Source: Chamaecrista fasciculata
Taxonomy: Eukaryota; Streptophyta; Magnoliopsida; Fabales; Fabaceae
DNA: 64,000 nucleotides
Direction of reading: 5' to 3'
Assembly: GCA_003254925.1 (NCBI GenBank)
Contig: QANZ01030535.1
Location: forward strand, 1-64,000
The position numbers and the translations under genes were made by a program. This document shows positions 11,025-22,835 of this stretch, one piece after another. Within the stretch, counting starts at the first letter, position 1. Every line of letters begins with the position of its first letter. The notes beneath the pieces were generated by a model. It had not been told where the DNA came from and ran no database searches. It saw only the letters and a program-made list of their open reading frames with translations.

Positions 11025-12347
11025 TTATTCTTCCTCTGATTCTGATTCTGCATTCTGAAGCCATTCAATGAAAGGTTGAGCATTTTTCCATATCTTGGAG
11101 TCTTTGTTATCACCCTTCAGTCCCTCTTGATACCATTGCACTATGTGCTCTTCCTCCAGCAAGTCAACATCATAGAGTGCCTTAAGAACTAGGGCAACCT
11201 CCTTCAAAGCATTGGTGGACTTGCAACAAAAATCCTCGATTGCACGAAGTAACAGCAACTGCAATCCCGCTTCATCGGCAACGGCAGCGGCAAGGTAATT
11301 CTTTTTCTTGACCACTTCTTTGGCGAACCCCTTCTCAACACCGTCAAACAAGGCCTCATACAGAGCACTCATCTTTTCCTGAGCAGACAGAGAATGTTCT
11401 GCCAAATGGTGTTGCAGTTCATTTGCAGGATCACCTTTCTTCAATTTTGATTTTAATTCATCCACCAGAGACCTGTAGGGAGTTATGTTACCGTTTTCAG
11501 AACCATTACTAACCTTATTTACTGATTTTCCCTTCCTCTCTGGCTCATCTGTGGAGAGCATGACCATTTCGGCTGTCACTGCACTTAACTGTTCTTGACG
11601 TTGGCGAGCAGCCTCCAGTGAGGTATCCGTTTGCCATTGGATATCATCATCATCATCATCTTCTTCTTCGACATGAGCCTTGGGAATATGATTGTGGGAA
11701 GGTGATGCACGATCTTCATCAGAGCCACTGGCTTTCTTTTTTGAAGAGCTGGATTTTGTGGTCCCATCCTTGGAAGTGGAAGAACCCTTCTTCTTAACCT
11801 CTTTCTTCAATTTTTTCAGCTCCTCATCTGCTGCTTCACCTTCCTTCAGTCTCTCTTTCTCAGCCCTTCTCATGGCCTTCTTGTCTTTAGATCCTTTCTT
11901 TGCTTCAGGAGGGTTCTTTATGATAAAAGTAGTCAGTTTGTCTCTCATATCAACATCTGACACAAAGCCACAAGCAGCACATTTCAGCTGGATCATTTGA
12001 TTCTTAGTGATCAGGATCTCGGTTTCAGGGTTTCCACAACCATAACATTGAACATATTTTTTAATGAAAATCTCAAGAAGGCCAGCAAGTTTTGAAGTAT
12101 CATGTGCTCCATTAACATGAGAAGTCCCAGTTTTCTCATCAAACTTAGATTGAGCTCCAAGCTCACAACCGAAATACTTTGTTGTGTAAGCAGCAGGCCT
12201 TGCCAATGCCTTTGCAATATCAACCATGTTGACAATGTTTGTTTTGATGCCATTACCTCTACCCTCAATTTTGGTAATCATTTTGGGCATCTTGTATCTG
12301 TAGAAGGCATCATCACTATTACTGGCACCAATATTTTGTAGAGCCAT
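11025..12347 (-). CDS. EIF5: Eukaryotic translation initiation factor 5 (eIF5)
   Basis: A single-exon coding region of 440 aa. eIF5 is the GTPase-activating protein of eIF2 in the 43S/48S complex and promotes start-codon recognition. The N-terminal domain has FYRYKMPK with the catalytic-arginine equivalent at R17 and GRGNGIKT at 30-36, then a zinc-binding pair C101/C104 and C123/C126. A long Lys/Glu/Ser-rich acidic/basic linker with an EEEDDDDDD stretch follows. The C-terminal W2 (MIF4G-like) domain ends in the aromatic/acidic motifs IVQWYQEG and FIEWLQNAESESEEE, which bind eIF2beta and eIF3. The reading frame stays open 28 codons upstream, but MALQNIGASNSDD is the family-type start, and the extension would be translated leader. 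Intact; length is normal for plant eIF5. Confidence 0.97.
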   Translation of the reverse strand: MALQNIGASNSDDAFYRYKMPKMITKIEGRGNGIKTNIVNMVDIAKALARPAAYTTKYFGCELGAQSKFDEKTGTSHVNGAHDTSKLAGLLEIFIKKYVQCYGCGNPETEILITKNQMIQLKCAACGFVSDVDMRDKLTTFIIKNPPEAKKGSKDKKAMRRAEKERLKEGEAADEELKKLKKEVKKKGSSTSKDGTTKSSSSKKKASGSDEDRASPSHNHIPKAHVEEEDDDDDDIQWQTDTSLEAARQRQEQLSAVTAEMVMLSTDEPERKGKSVNKVSNGSENGNITPYRSLVDELKSKLKKGDPANELQHHLAEHSLSAQEKMSALYEALFDGVEKGFAKEVVKKKNYLAAAVADEAGLQLLLLRAIEDFCCKSTNALKEVALVLKALYDVDLLEEEHIVQWYQEGLKGDNKDSKIWKNAQPFIEWLQNAESESEEE

Positions 12348-12387
12348 GATGACAAACAGTAAGTAATTCTGAGAGAAAAAGTAGATG

Positions 12388-12648
12388 TCACAGGCAGCAA
12401 ATGTTGGAATCCAAAGTATATGGAGAAGCAACGTTGGCTTCTAACGCAGCTAGGACTTGCAAAGAAGACCCTCCAGTAATTATGTAAGGTTGCCAACAGC
12501 AACCACAGACCTCAGGGGTTCCTTGATGTGGCTTGTGATGCATACAGCTAACTCTTTGTGGCAAGGGTCTGTACTTTTCCCTGTATGAAGGAAAATACTC
12601 TCCAAGTAACCCAACAGTTCCCAAATGGATGATGGCCTGTTCGGACAT
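12388..12648 (-). CDS. Upstream ORF in the eIF5 leader (86 codons)
   Basis: It begins at the first ATG of the inferred leader: neither the rest of the leader exon (12709-12649) nor the inferred first exon (13617-about 13740) contains an earlier one. It ends 40 bases before the eIF5 start. The peptide begins MSEQAIIHLGTVGLLGEYF and contains VCGCCWQPY. From memory, eIF5 is one of the plant genes listed among conserved-peptide uORF families, so this could be a peptide that tunes eIF5 translation; conservation must be checked. An 86-codon uORF would be expected to cut main-ORF initiation strongly unless reinitiation or leaky scanning occurs. Confidence 0.6.
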   Translation of the reverse strand: MSEQAIIHLGTVGLLGEYFPSYREKYRPLPQRVSCMHHKPHQGTPEVCGCCWQPYIITGGSSLQVLAALEANVASPYTLDSNICCL

Positions 12649-12709
12649 AAAAAAACTTCAACGTGACACCTTCACCTTGTAACCTGCTACAGTAGAGCTT
12701 GCAGGAATC

Positions 12710-13616
12710 CTGAGTGAACAACATAAAGATTATTATTTGTATAACATGAAGGTTGAAATGGATATTTTAAAAGAGAAATATCAGTAATTTTTCCAATATT
12801 AATAGTGTAAATCTCAGGGAAGTTATTGAAAAAAAATGACAGCAGGAGCATTACAAGAAAGTAATAATTGTAGACAGAACTATTCCACTCATTATATCAG
12901 TGGAAACACTAATAACTTTGCTGGCTTCTACGGATGTTCAAAATAAAATAAGCTACATAAATCCTAAAGAATAAGAGGCACAAGTATAATAAAGAGCAAC
13001 GGGCAAAGTATCTCAAATAAATAATGGGTTTCCATTACATAGATGACTCAAGACTATGACAAATACATCAGAAGCAGGAAGCAGTCTAGACTTCTTGCAG
13101 GATTTCCGGAAATAGTAATACAGTTTAACTGAAATTTATGACGAACACAAGTAGAGTAACATTGATTACAAATTCTGGCACCACTCGATTGGAATGAAAA
13201 CGCATCAAGATAACAATGGTCGACATAAAAATAACGTAGCATTGTATGCAAGGGGAATTTACTCCCCAAAAAAATAAAATCACATATCACTATTAAGTAC
13301 CAAAATACGATTCAAAGTTCTTACTTCCCAACAAACAAATTAATCGATTAAATCCAAAATAGAATCAATGACACCTATTTTCACGAAACAAATAACAGAT
13401 AAAAGTATACAGCCAAAACCGATAAAGATTACGATCTATAATACAAAACAATATCGCCAACATCTATGCTTGTAAAATCCGTAACAGATATAAACAAAAA
13501 CTGAGATTGACTCTGATCAATGCTTGCTCCGATAGGACCAACAAATAGAAAAAAAAAATTAATGAAAATCATAAATTCTAAATGACCGATAAGATAATCT
13601 CTAGGGTTTGTCGTAC
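12710..13616 (-). other. Leader (5'-UTR) intron of eIF5
   Basis: On the minus strand a good donor (CTGCAG followed by GTACGAC at 13616) and acceptor (ttgttcactcag before 12709) bound 907 bp. Plant eIF5 genes commonly have intronless coding regions and an intron in the leader. The first non-coding exon would run from about 13740 to 13617. Confidence 0.65.
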
Positions 13617-13763
13617 CTGCAGCAGACGAAGACAAGAATGAAGAAATTAGGTTAAAGGTGTATAAATGGAAAGGAGGTGAAGAGTGAAGATGAAAATTTT
13701 AGGGTTGAGAGGTTTTCGCTGTATTGTTAATAGAGAGAGATACAAAAGAGAAGCTTGATGATA

Positions 13764-13784
13764 CTATATATATATATATATGGG
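13764..13784 (-). promoter_or_regulatory. TATA-rich element upstream of eIF5
   Basis: A TATATATA run reads as a TATA box on the minus strand, about 30 bases upstream of a CT-rich stretch (gcttctcttttgtatctctc) where transcription could start. Confidence 0.4.
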
Positions 13785-14316
13785 CTTTTGAGAAGGTGAA
13801 ACTGGACTTTGCTTCCTTGAGAGAAAGATCCAGATCATTGTGATAAGATTTTTGAAAATTGTTTTGATGATTGTGATAATCAAATTATATTTTATTCTTT
13901 TAGGCAAAATTGTGTATAATTTTTTTAGGCAAAATTGTGTATATATATAAATATATGTTTAAGTTCAGATTTTTTTATTTATCTAAAATTAATTAATTTT
14001 ATCTTAATTTCTTACTTTTTAAAAACCAATTAAAAGTTTTATAATTTTCAAGTGATTATTTTATTCAACCAAAAAAAAATATTAAATTTGGGTATTTATT
14101 TGCTTATGATATATAATTAATTAAACTGATATTATCAATTTTATATTAAAAATGTTACTTTCGAGTTTTGATCCAAACTTAATATTTCTTGTTTAATAAA
14201 TTAACAAGATTTATACAAATTTTGATTGATTTTTCATATTTCTTTTTTTTTTTGGCCTGAGATTTTTTATATTTCAAGCCATCTATTTTTGGATTTGAGA
14301 GATCCAAAATGTTAAA

Positions 14317-14457
14317 GATGTTTTTGAATAGTTAAGGAGAATCTTTCAAGTCCTCCCTGGCTATTAAAAATGTTACTTTTGAGTTTAGATCCAAAATGAG
14401 TTTTTGACTAGTTAAGGAGGATCTCTCAGGTCCTTCTTAGCTATAGTTAAGTATAAA
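14317..14457. repeat. Short direct repeat beside the LINE 5' junction
   Basis: The phrase agttaaggaga/ggatct, tcaagtcctcc/tcaggtccttc and tggctat/tagctat occurs at about 14330-14365 and again at about 14410-14445, linked by ttaaaaatgttacttt and gagttt.gatccaaa. It marks a local duplication next to the LINE insertion. Confidence 0.5.
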
Positions 14458-15900
14458 AGAAACAAAAACACAATCCTTGCCCTTAAAGACAATCACAATG
14501 TATGGCATTCTTCTCATAGCAAAATGGGCCACATTCTGGAAACTTACTTTCATGATCTTTACTCCAACCATCAAGAAGAAGACCCCCCATACACAAGTGA
14601 TCATCAGGAAAAATCCTTACTCTTCCTGGATGGAATTGGTCTCCCTAAGCTTACCAGTGATGACATTACCAATCTTACACTCCCTATCACCAAATTGGAA
14701 GTAGAGAATGTTGTTTTCCAGATGGATGGTAATAAAGCACCTGGCCCCGATGGTTTCTCTGTCTCTTTCTTCCAACATTATTGGGAATTGGTTCAGAATG
14801 ATGTTTATGGAATGGTAGATAGCTTCTTTAGCAGAGGATACATGCTGAGGGAGCTAAACCTCACTAATCTTGTCCTGATAGCCAAAAAAGAATGCCCGGA
14901 AAAACCAGGTGATTTTAGACCTATTAGTTTATGTAATGTAGCCTACAGAATCATTTCCAAGGTACTTGCAAACAGAATCAGAGAAATTATGCCTTCTCTT
15001 ATCTCGGAGTTTCAAAATGCTTTTGTTAAGGGAAGGAATATCTCTGATAACATTATTCTTGCAAGTGAAATGCTACATCACCTCAATAAACAGAAAAAGG
15101 CAAAAAAGTTCTGGTGTGGGTACAAAGTAGACTTTGCTAAGGCTTTTGACAAAGTAAATTGGGATTTCCTGCTACTGGTTATGAAGGAAATGCACTTCCT
15201 CCCCTGTGGGTTGGTCTTATTCAACAATGTATCTCTACCACCAAAATTCAAGTAAGGTTCAATGGCATTACTACTAAACACATCAACCCCAAGTGTGGTC
15301 TCAGACAAGGAGACCCAGTATCACCCTACCTCTTCCTCTTGTGCTTGAATGATTTATCTTACAAGTTGCTCAAAATGGAGAAAGAGAATAATCTGTCAGG
15401 CATTAAAATATCCAAGGGAGGACCTAGTGTCTCACATCTCCTATATGCTGATGACTGCCTTCTTTTCTTCAAGGCTGACCTCAACTCCTGTCCAAAAATT
15501 AGAATGACTCTGGATGAGTTTGCCTCTTGCTCAGGACTTCATGTCAACAACAACAAGTCTACTTGTGTTTTTAGTCCTAACACCCCCCAAAGGTTTGTCA
15601 AGCTGATGTCAAAATCCCTACATTGCAACTCCACCAAAGACATTGGCCTATACCTCGGGAACTATGTAAATGGTCCCAATAATACTCAGAGATCATTTAC
15701 AAAATTCTTAGAGGCTATTCAGAGCAGATTGCAGGGATGGCAGAGAAATTTACTTTCTAAATCGGGGAGAATTACACTTATCAAGTCATTTTTGGGGTCA
15801 CTTGCATCATACTACCTATCCCACATCAGGCTTACTCAATCCCAAGCAAGCAAATGTGACTCCATCATCAACAAATTCCTTTGGAGGCATGGCCAAAAAA
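14458..15900 (+). pseudogene. LINE reverse transcriptase, frameshifted
   Basis: Reads NKAPGPDGF, FRPISLCNVAYRI, FQNAFVKGR and VDFAKAFDKVNWDF in the first frame (to about 15200), then GLRQGDPVSPYLF and the catalytic LLYADDCLLFF in a second frame from about 15200. The break is near the cttcctcccctgtggg run at 15195-15210. These are the RT fingers, palm motifs A to D of plant L1 (Pfam RVT_1). The downstream frame ends at 15917 and the protein resumes in a third frame. Confidence 0.9.
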
Positions 15901-17438
15901 CAATTATCTTCACATGATCAGATGGTCCAAAATTTGTATGCCAATGCACATGGGGGGTCTTGGTATTAGAAACTCCACGGATTTCAACCAAGCACTTCTA
16001 ACCAAACAAGTGTGGAAGCTTTTTGCTGAACCTAATACACTGTATAGCAGAATTATGTCACACAAATATGGCTGTGGACCGAATAGTGACAAGTTAAAAT
16101 GCCCCCAGAATGCTTCTGCCAGATGGAAGGGAATGTTTAAGTCTTTTAATCAGATCAAACCTCTTTTTAGATGGCAGGTAGGTGATGGGCGCAAGATATC
16201 TTTTTCTAGTGAGCATTGGTATCAACCTGTCAACAATCCTGACGGGCTGCAGTTGGCCTGTGACTTAATTGACCATAATGGCCAATGGAAAGCTGATATC
16301 ATTCGTGCCCTTTATAACCATGATGATGCCAACTCTATCATCAGAACTGTCACTTCAACCAATAACAACCCAGATCATCTCAGCTTCATGCCTTCGCCAA
16401 ATGGCCTTTACTCTGTCAAGGAAGGCCATAAAGCCCTGATTAATAGCACTCACCAGTCGGTCACCAACATAAACAGCAGCACACAACCTCACTAGAAGAA
16501 GCTCTGGATCATTGACTTACCCCCAAAAATTCAATGTTTCGTCTGGCAACTCGCACATGATGCCTTACCTATTGGTGAAAACCTCAAGAAAAGGAATTTT
16601 CAGATTGATGGAACCTGCACTTTTAACTGTAACCAAGTTGAAACCACAAATCATCTCTTTGTGGATTGTCCTTTTGCAAAGGCATGCTGGTTTGGGTGTC
16701 ACCTTAACATCAGAATTGATAGTTGGGCAAATGGCAACTTCCTTAATTAGTTATTTCAGCTCATCAACAGTCACAACAAAGATGCACCACAACAGCAAAC
16801 TGAGAACCTCTCCTACATTTTAATCATGTTTTGGTCCATCTACACTACCAGAAATACTCCATCTTTCGTAGACAGTAAGGCAACTCTCAGAATGTGATAT
16901 CCCTGGCCAACAAAACCTGGGATGACCACAAAAGTTTTGGTAGAAAGCAGCTCCATGTTACTAGGTGTAAAACTAATCAAGATGACAGTTGTTTGCCAAC
17001 TCCTCATTGTCCCTTTACCAATGAGAGTCTTCCCATGAACATCCTAGTTGATGGAAGAAGCTGGAAAGCCATGAGAAACGAGGAATTGCAGCTTGCAACT
17101 TTAGTGATGGCCTCCAGCAGCTGATTCTGGGCTCCACTACTGACCTCACATTCAGTTTAGCTACCAACTTCCTCCTCTTGATTAGGAAGCTGCTTCATGT
17201 CTTGCTTGCTAGAGGTGTTCTCAAAGTTCATTCTTGGTGTACCAGAGTGGATGTTATTTCGCGCATCAACAGGGGAGCAAGATCTTTAGGAAATAATGAT
17301 ACCATTCTATGTGACATTAAGTCGCTAACCAGAGAATTCCAGTTTATTGTCTTTTCTCACACACTCACCACTCTGGACAATGGTTACTTCTTTTTTGCGC
17401 AGGGTAGTGTAACAGGTTTTAACACCTCTCTTCTGTAA
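15881..17438 (+). pseudogene. LINE ORF2 C-terminal part: zf-RVT and RNase-H-like
   Basis: 15902-16495 reads MHMGGLGIRNSTDFNQALL and FRWQVGDGRKISFSSEHWY, the linker typical of plant L1 after RT. 16497-16700 continues LPPKIQCFVWQLAHDALP and TTNHLFVDCPFAKACWF, a zf-RVT type region with Cys and His ligands, split over frames. 17040-17438 reads NILVDGRSWK and later ILCDIKSLTREFQFIVFSH, the look of an RNase H domain that some plant L1 elements carry. Stops and shifts divide the pieces. Confidence 0.75.
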
Positions 17439-17466
17439 GTTGTTTTCTTAAAATTAAAAAAAAAAC

Positions 17467-18610
17467 TCATTTTTCTTAACATTCAAAATTGAGGGGTTAA
17501 AGATGAAATGAACTATTTTATTAAAAACAATTATATCCTAATAATTTTATTAAAATTACAATTCTATCACTTCATTTTTATTAATTTCATTTTACTTTAT
17601 ACACGTGTATGTATATAAAAACTCACACACTATAAATATATAAAGAGAAAATTTATTATTTAGTCACTGAATTTATACCGAGTCAACAAATTAGTTCATA
17701 AATAATTGAAATACATGTGTTTGATCCTTGAAATATTTTAATTGTCAATAATTTAATCCTTATTAACAATTTGATGCTACAAATACACACAATTCATACA
17801 AAAAATGCACTTTATATATATTTGTAACGGCACACACCCCCCACAATGTATATATATATAAACACACACAATAAGTATTATGCACTAATTGTTTGGCCAA
17901 AAAAAAATATTATGCACTAATAGTGATACTTATCTTATTTTTATAGTTTTTATAGTATGTAAACAAATTTTATTATGAAGGATAGTCTTGAAATAAGTAA
18001 TAATAAGTCAATTCATTCCATTCCATTAATAACTTCCACACAAAAATAATAGGTGTCAATTCCATTTTATTATTAATAACTTTCAAACAAGTGAACAATA
18101 TATTTATTCAAATCATTCCACTTTACTCCAATTATTTTCTATTTTATTTCATTAGTAACCATTCTTTTCATCATCACTTAAACTCCCAGACATAGCTTAA
18201 GGGACTAACAAAACAGTCAAAACTCTATATATATATATTGTTTTTTTCGGGCAGACAAAACTCTTGTATATGAAAAAGATAAAATGATTGAAATATATAA
18301 TTTGTAAAGCCCAAACCCATTATGTCAGCCCATAGTCCCAGAAGGGTTTGTTTTACGTTAAGTTTATCATTTTTTTTTTGTTTTTAATGGGATGTTAAGT
18401 TTTTCTTGGTCCTTTATGTAAAGAGGGTTGGGCTGACCAGCCCAAATTTGTCATTTTTTTTGTTTGGACAAAAATGTGTCCTTTTTTTTGGTGAGAAAAT
18501 GTGTCCTTTTATTTATTGGGCAAGATGTGTCCTTTTATATTGAAATGTTGAAACAATAGTGGGTAAAATCCCAAAGAGAAATTACGCCAATATATATATA
18601 TATATATATA
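17467..18610. other. Gene-free AT-rich stretch with MITE fragments
   Basis: No gene seen. 17652-17760 (tttagtcactgaatttatacc, gagtcaacaaattag) resembles the end of the MITE at 48202-48535. A gaaaatgtgtccttttatttattgggc phrase is repeated loosely at 18470-18540. Confidence 0.45.
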
Positions 18611-18896
18611 CTACGGACACGCCAATGTGCATGTAACGTTTGAATTGATTTAAAGTTAAAGATTACATAAAATATTTATATCGATAAATGAGTAAATTTG
18701 GGACCAATTTGAAAAATTATTAAAATATGTAAAATTTATCTAAAATAAATAAAATATTTAGGATCAATTTAAAATTACCTTATACATTTAGGACTAATTT
18801 GAGATTTTAACTTCCTATATAAAATAATAATTTCTATACTAATGTATATGTGGGAGGACAACCAGAAGACTCCTCCCACATATAATATAGTATAGA
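18611..18896 (-). mobile_element. Short non-autonomous Helitron, copy lacking its 3' hairpin
   Basis: On the minus strand it starts TCTATACTATATTATATGTG, like the copies at 21808 and 23499, and shares their catgtaacgtttgaattg segment. The expected CTAG end is reduced to ctacgg; the terminal hairpin block is absent. It contains its own inverted repeat (atgtgggagg ... cctcccacat, 18846-18882). It sits in a TA repeat. Confidence 0.65.
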
Positions 18897-19464
18897 TATA
18901 GATATTGAAATGTTAAAAAGGAATTTTTTTAAAAAAATTAAATAGCTAGGGGTGAAATTGGTTAACAATATATGTTTAATCTGTAATATAAAAATCATAT
19001 AATACATATATAATACAATAAATAATAAATGAATAAATTTAAAACATACTCATACAAGTTCATCTATATCCGTATATATAGAAGTTAACATACGACAATA
19101 CTCAAGTTGGATGAATATAAATAAGTCTTTATTTTGAGTTTGAAATAGTAAAATAATGTTCATATGATAATTTAGTCCCTGAATTTGAACTAACTTTATT
19201 TTTTTTTGTCTGAATTCATACTGAAATTATATATTTTGCTTCCGAAATTGACTTAGAGACCAAATTGTTAATGACTACAATATTTCAGTAATATAATAAT
19301 AAGTTTTTTCATTTTTTTATTAGTGTAAGAAAAAGTTTTTATTATTTAGTTCAACCAATAGATAATAACTAATAACTTAAATGTTGGCATAATATTTGAA
19401 AACTATAAAGTTGGATTGGGAGAAATTTAACCTTGAGTTCTCGGTAGAAGTACCTTGGAGTTGA
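18897..19464. other. Gene-free AT-rich stretch
   Basis: No gene. Phrases such as gataatttagtccctgaatttg and gagaccaaattgttaat (about 19165-19270) are ends of a decayed MITE. Confidence 0.45.
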
Positions 19465-20104
19465 ATGTAGACACCCGAACCTGAAACGAAAGAATCACAG
19501 GGGAGGTTCCCTGTGTTTCTTCTCCGATGATTAAGTTAGAGTGAGATGTTGGTGATCAAAGGATATTAGGTCTAACAAGTGTCTTACCTTGTTATGGGAT
19601 CTCTTGGCTATTTATACTTTAGGTGTTCTCATGTCTGGAGTTTGTACGAGGTATGTGTTGGTTGATGATTAGTGTGTGTATGAGGGAGTCTAGCGCGTAG
19701 CCCATCAATCAAATATGAGGTGTTATATATATTAGGCTTAGACGGTTGATGTGCGGATTGTCGCGTTGGCCTTTTGCTTGGTACGTGAGAGCATTAGATG
19801 CATCCCGCTCCATGCCTGGGGGAGTAGAACCCTTTAGTCATTTCGAGCTTACTTTTTTATGGAAGTACACCGTGGCTTGTAAAGTTTTGCTTTTTTGGAG
19901 CTGCCTTGAGAATTCCCGCATTAAATGTCAAGATCACCGCATTTAATGCTTAGGATTGCTGCATTAATTGTGACATGGGTTACTTTCTTATGTTATCATG
20001 GTTAGTTGGGCATGCAACACCTACTAAGTCAGTTTTGTCCTTTAGTTTATAAAAGGCGTATATCAAGATTGATGGAGGACAAGTCTTGTAGTAAACGTTC
20101 AGCA
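19465..20104 (-). mobile_element. Possible LTR fossil
   Basis: The stretch has higher GC than its surroundings and no protein signal. The left edge tgtagacacccgaacc would read as an LTR 3' terminus (GGTTCGGGTGTCTACA) on the minus strand, as in many plant gypsy LTRs, and a ctatttata element lies inside. The other border and a target duplication were not found, so this may be a partial solo LTR. Confidence 0.35.
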
Positions 20105-20609
20105 TAGAAACGGAAAAAAGAAATATAAAAGATTAAAAAAAGATTCTACCACAAACACAAAAGGACTAAAATGATATTTTGACTCCCCAAAATTTACTTT
20201 CAAATATATCATCTTGATCTAGACGTGAGCTATTAGACACTTTTCTCTACTCTTAAACCTTATACTTTCATTTTTTATATACTGATCATACTTCACAAAG
20301 CAATTATTATGCGAATTATTCTTGAAGAAGGATTCTCAATGAGTAAAGTAAGCTTCTAACTTATAATCTTATTTAGTTTGTTATGTACCATATAAAAAAA
20401 AAAATCTTTCCATACATCCAAGAGAAGAAAAAAAATACTAGAAAGAGCAAGATGGACTTAAGTGATAATTATGCACGAGAAACATATGGAAAATTCAGAA
20501 AACCCCATGCTAATCTCTTTAATCTTTTTTTTTTTTTTGGACAAATCATGGCCTCCCATGAGAGGAAACGCAGCCCACCAAACAATTAATCAGGACTGTA
20601 ATTAATTGG

Positions 20610-21125
20610 TGAAAGCTAAAGGTGTTCAAGGATTAAGTTGGGTTGGATTAAGAAGGGTTGGTTTGACTCACAATGGAAGTTGGGTTGGATTGGGTTTAGT
20701 TAAGTTAAAGAAAAAAGTTGGGTTGCCCAAATTAATCCAAAGTAAAGGCCATGTTAGTAAGTTGGTCCATATTTTTTTAATTTGGTCCCTCTTAGATTTT
20801 TTTTTTTCAAGTTGATCCCTCACAATTTATTTTTGAGGAACTAAATTGATAAAGAAAAATCTATAAGGAGATCAAAATGAGAAAATAGTAATATTTGAAT
20901 AACCAAAATATAATTTTAATTATAAAAAAAGTTTTATTTTTTTAGTTTTTATTAGCTAGCAGTTGAGTTAGACGGGCTCCAAATATTGAATCCCACAACC
21001 CAATTCAAATTAGAGCAGATTCAAGTTTTGTAGTCCAAATCAAACTGCAAGCCTAACCCAAACCATATTGGGTTAGATTGATTTTGATGGATTCCCCAAT
21101 CTATTCAACTCCTCCACTAATTGGG
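20610..21125. repeat. Dispersed 'gttgggttgg' repeat element
   Basis: Starts aaggtgttcaaggattaag and is full of gttgggttggatt-type phrases on the left, with the complementary cccaatccattcaactcc type on the right, around a core of ggtccctc/ggagatcaaaatgag. A relative lies at 46690-47130 in the opposite sense. It looks like a non-autonomous TIR element; exact borders not fixed. Confidence 0.5.
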
Positions 21126-21807
21126 AGTTTAACCATTTCTTTAACTTCCTTATTTTATGGTACCAAATGAAAATCATTTTTTTTCTCCAATTTTATACAG
21201 CAGCCAATAATATCCGATCCGGCCTTCAAAACAAATTGTTAATTATCTTCACAAGAGACAAAACTCTTCCTTCTTTTCTTATTTTGTTCCTTTTTGACCT
21301 TAAATTGGGCAGTTATCTTATAAAAAGAATTTAAAGTTTCTTTGTATACATTTGTTATCAATTTCATCAATTATATATATATATATATTATCTAATTCCT
21401 TAAAATAAGCCTTATTTAGTGTAATTAAGCTGACCCCATTTCTTCATCTTTTTTCAATTATCTTTCTTTGGGACAAAGCTGGCACTCAAAATTCGTCCAA
21501 TTCAAAGAAAGTGTCAAACACTATTAATTAATATACTAAAATTGCCGTTTACTCCAACTAATTTTAATCCAAAAGCATATATATAGATAACTCCAAAGCC
21601 AGCTTAATTTTTTTTATTCTAAAATATGATAATCATGAAAGAAGTTTCTTCCTGATCAAGTTGAGTATGACTTCATGCATTCATCACAGACTCATGGGGA
21701 TGTGAACACTATTTCACCCTTTTCTGCTGTCATTATGTATATATAAAGGGATTGCTAAATCTTGATGATAATCATATTTGGCACCAATTTAGGAATATAT
21801 ATATATA
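21126..21807. other. Gene-free region upstream of the small membrane-protein gene
   Basis: AT-rich with no certain feature. It probably contains the first exon and promoter of the gene ending at 23161, which I could not identify. Confidence 0.35.
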
Positions 21808-22087
21808 CTAGAGGCTTTCCGTGCCCTAACGGACACGGAAATATGTATGTAACGTTTGATTTGGCATTTGTAGTTATTTAGTGATTAAATAGTATATTTT
21901 TATTATTCAATGACTAAATTGTTAGAAGTGTGAAAATTAAAAGACCAAATAATAAGTTTTCACTTTCTTAAATCTCATCTACTACTTTCTCTCTCCCATT
22001 ATCTATATTTTTTTCTCTTTTAATATTTCAAAATGAAATTAATATTGACCAACCAAAACACCCCTCACACATATAATATAGTATAGA
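21808..22087 (-). mobile_element. Short non-autonomous Helitron, copy A (280 bp)
   Basis: Read on the minus strand it begins TCTATACTATATTATATGTG and ends with a hairpin (TTTCCGTGTCC loop GGCACGGAAA) followed by GCCTCTAG. A 5' TC, a 3' CTAG (CTRR) and a GC-rich hairpin about 10 bases before the end are the Helitron hallmarks; insertion is between A and T with no target duplication. Very similar to copy B at 23499-23778. Confidence 0.8.
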
Positions 22088-22260
22088 TATATATATATGA
22101 AGTATACACAAAAACCCACATCCAAATAAGACTACTTAGAGCCCACAGATACTTTTTCAGTTTCAACATTTTAGTTTTGTTTCGGTGCAAATTAACACAC
22201 ACACACACATACATATATAGTTACAGAAAATTATTAGTTCAGAGACAATATATATATATN

Positions 22261-22342
22261 GGACCTATTTGTCAATTTCCTAAATTCGGGGACCAATCTG
22301 TCAGCGAGCCAATAATCCAGGGACCAATTTGGTAGTTTACTC
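22261..22342. repeat. Isolated MULE terminal fragment
   Basis: Its reverse complement starts gagtaaactaccaaattggtccctgg and continues gctcgctgacagattggtcccc. That is a diverged match to the terminal repeat of the Pack-MULE at 35409-37707 (gagtaaaataactttccgg, cgctgacagataggtccc). It begins directly after an N at 22260. Confidence 0.65.
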
Positions 22343-22408
22343 TATATGGAATTAAAAAAATAATACACAGGTCCGGTCAGAATATAAAAGAATATATATA
22401 TATATATA

Positions 22409-22588
22409 TCTTATATTATATGACTTCACCCTTTTCTGGTCGTCCATGTTTAAAACTATAGTCTATGAAATTAAAAATAAGAGAAAATTTACTATTTGGT
22501 CTCTCTTTCTTTATTAAGTTAACAATTTAGTCCCTTATTTATTTTATATACATATTTGCGTGCCGGTTAGGGCACGCAAAGCCTCTAG
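22409..22588 (+). mobile_element. Short non-autonomous Helitron, copy C (180 bp)
   Basis: Begins TCTTATATTATATGACTTC and ends with a perfect 10-bp hairpin (TTTGCGTGCC / GGCACGCAAA) and GCCTCTAG, then T. Inserted in a TA repeat in the orientation opposite to copies A and B. Nearly the same as copy D at 56548-56726 throughout, so A/B and C/D are two subfamilies. Confidence 0.8.
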
Positions 22589-22835
22589 TATATATATATT
22601 CAGCAGATAAAAATATCTTAATATACCTCTACTTATACAAATCCATGTTCATCAGAAAAATCCTAATAAGTACACCATATATAGATATGCTACATTATTT
22701 TATTTTATTTTATTTTTTTAAAAAGTCTCAATGCATCATCTCATGATCAATGTTGAATATCTTGTTTAATTTTCTTGGCTAGACTTAATATAACATGAGC
22801 ATCTCATATGAACCCTAGAGTTTTTGAATGAGCAG

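Larger units (their letters stand above)
14458..17466 (+). mobile_element. 5'-truncated L1-type LINE
   Basis: About 3.0 kb. It begins inside ORF2 just before the reverse-transcriptase domain; ORF1 and the endonuclease are missing. Order along the element: RT, a zf-RVT-like region, and an RNase-H-like end, followed by an A-rich tail (about 17451-17466, aaattaaaaaaaaaac). 5' truncation and a 3' A tail are the usual products of target-primed reverse transcription. A target duplication was not identified. Several frame changes show it is not active. Confidence 0.9.

Noticed and set aside
12348-12431. 28-codon N-terminal extension of eIF5
   Set aside because: The extension (MLLHILWIPTF...) has no likeness to eIF5; the family start MALQNIGASN at 12347 fits, and the extra frame is leader.
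13054-13635. Minus-strand open frames of 68-78 codons
   Set aside because: They lie in the eIF5 leader intron and show no protein signal.
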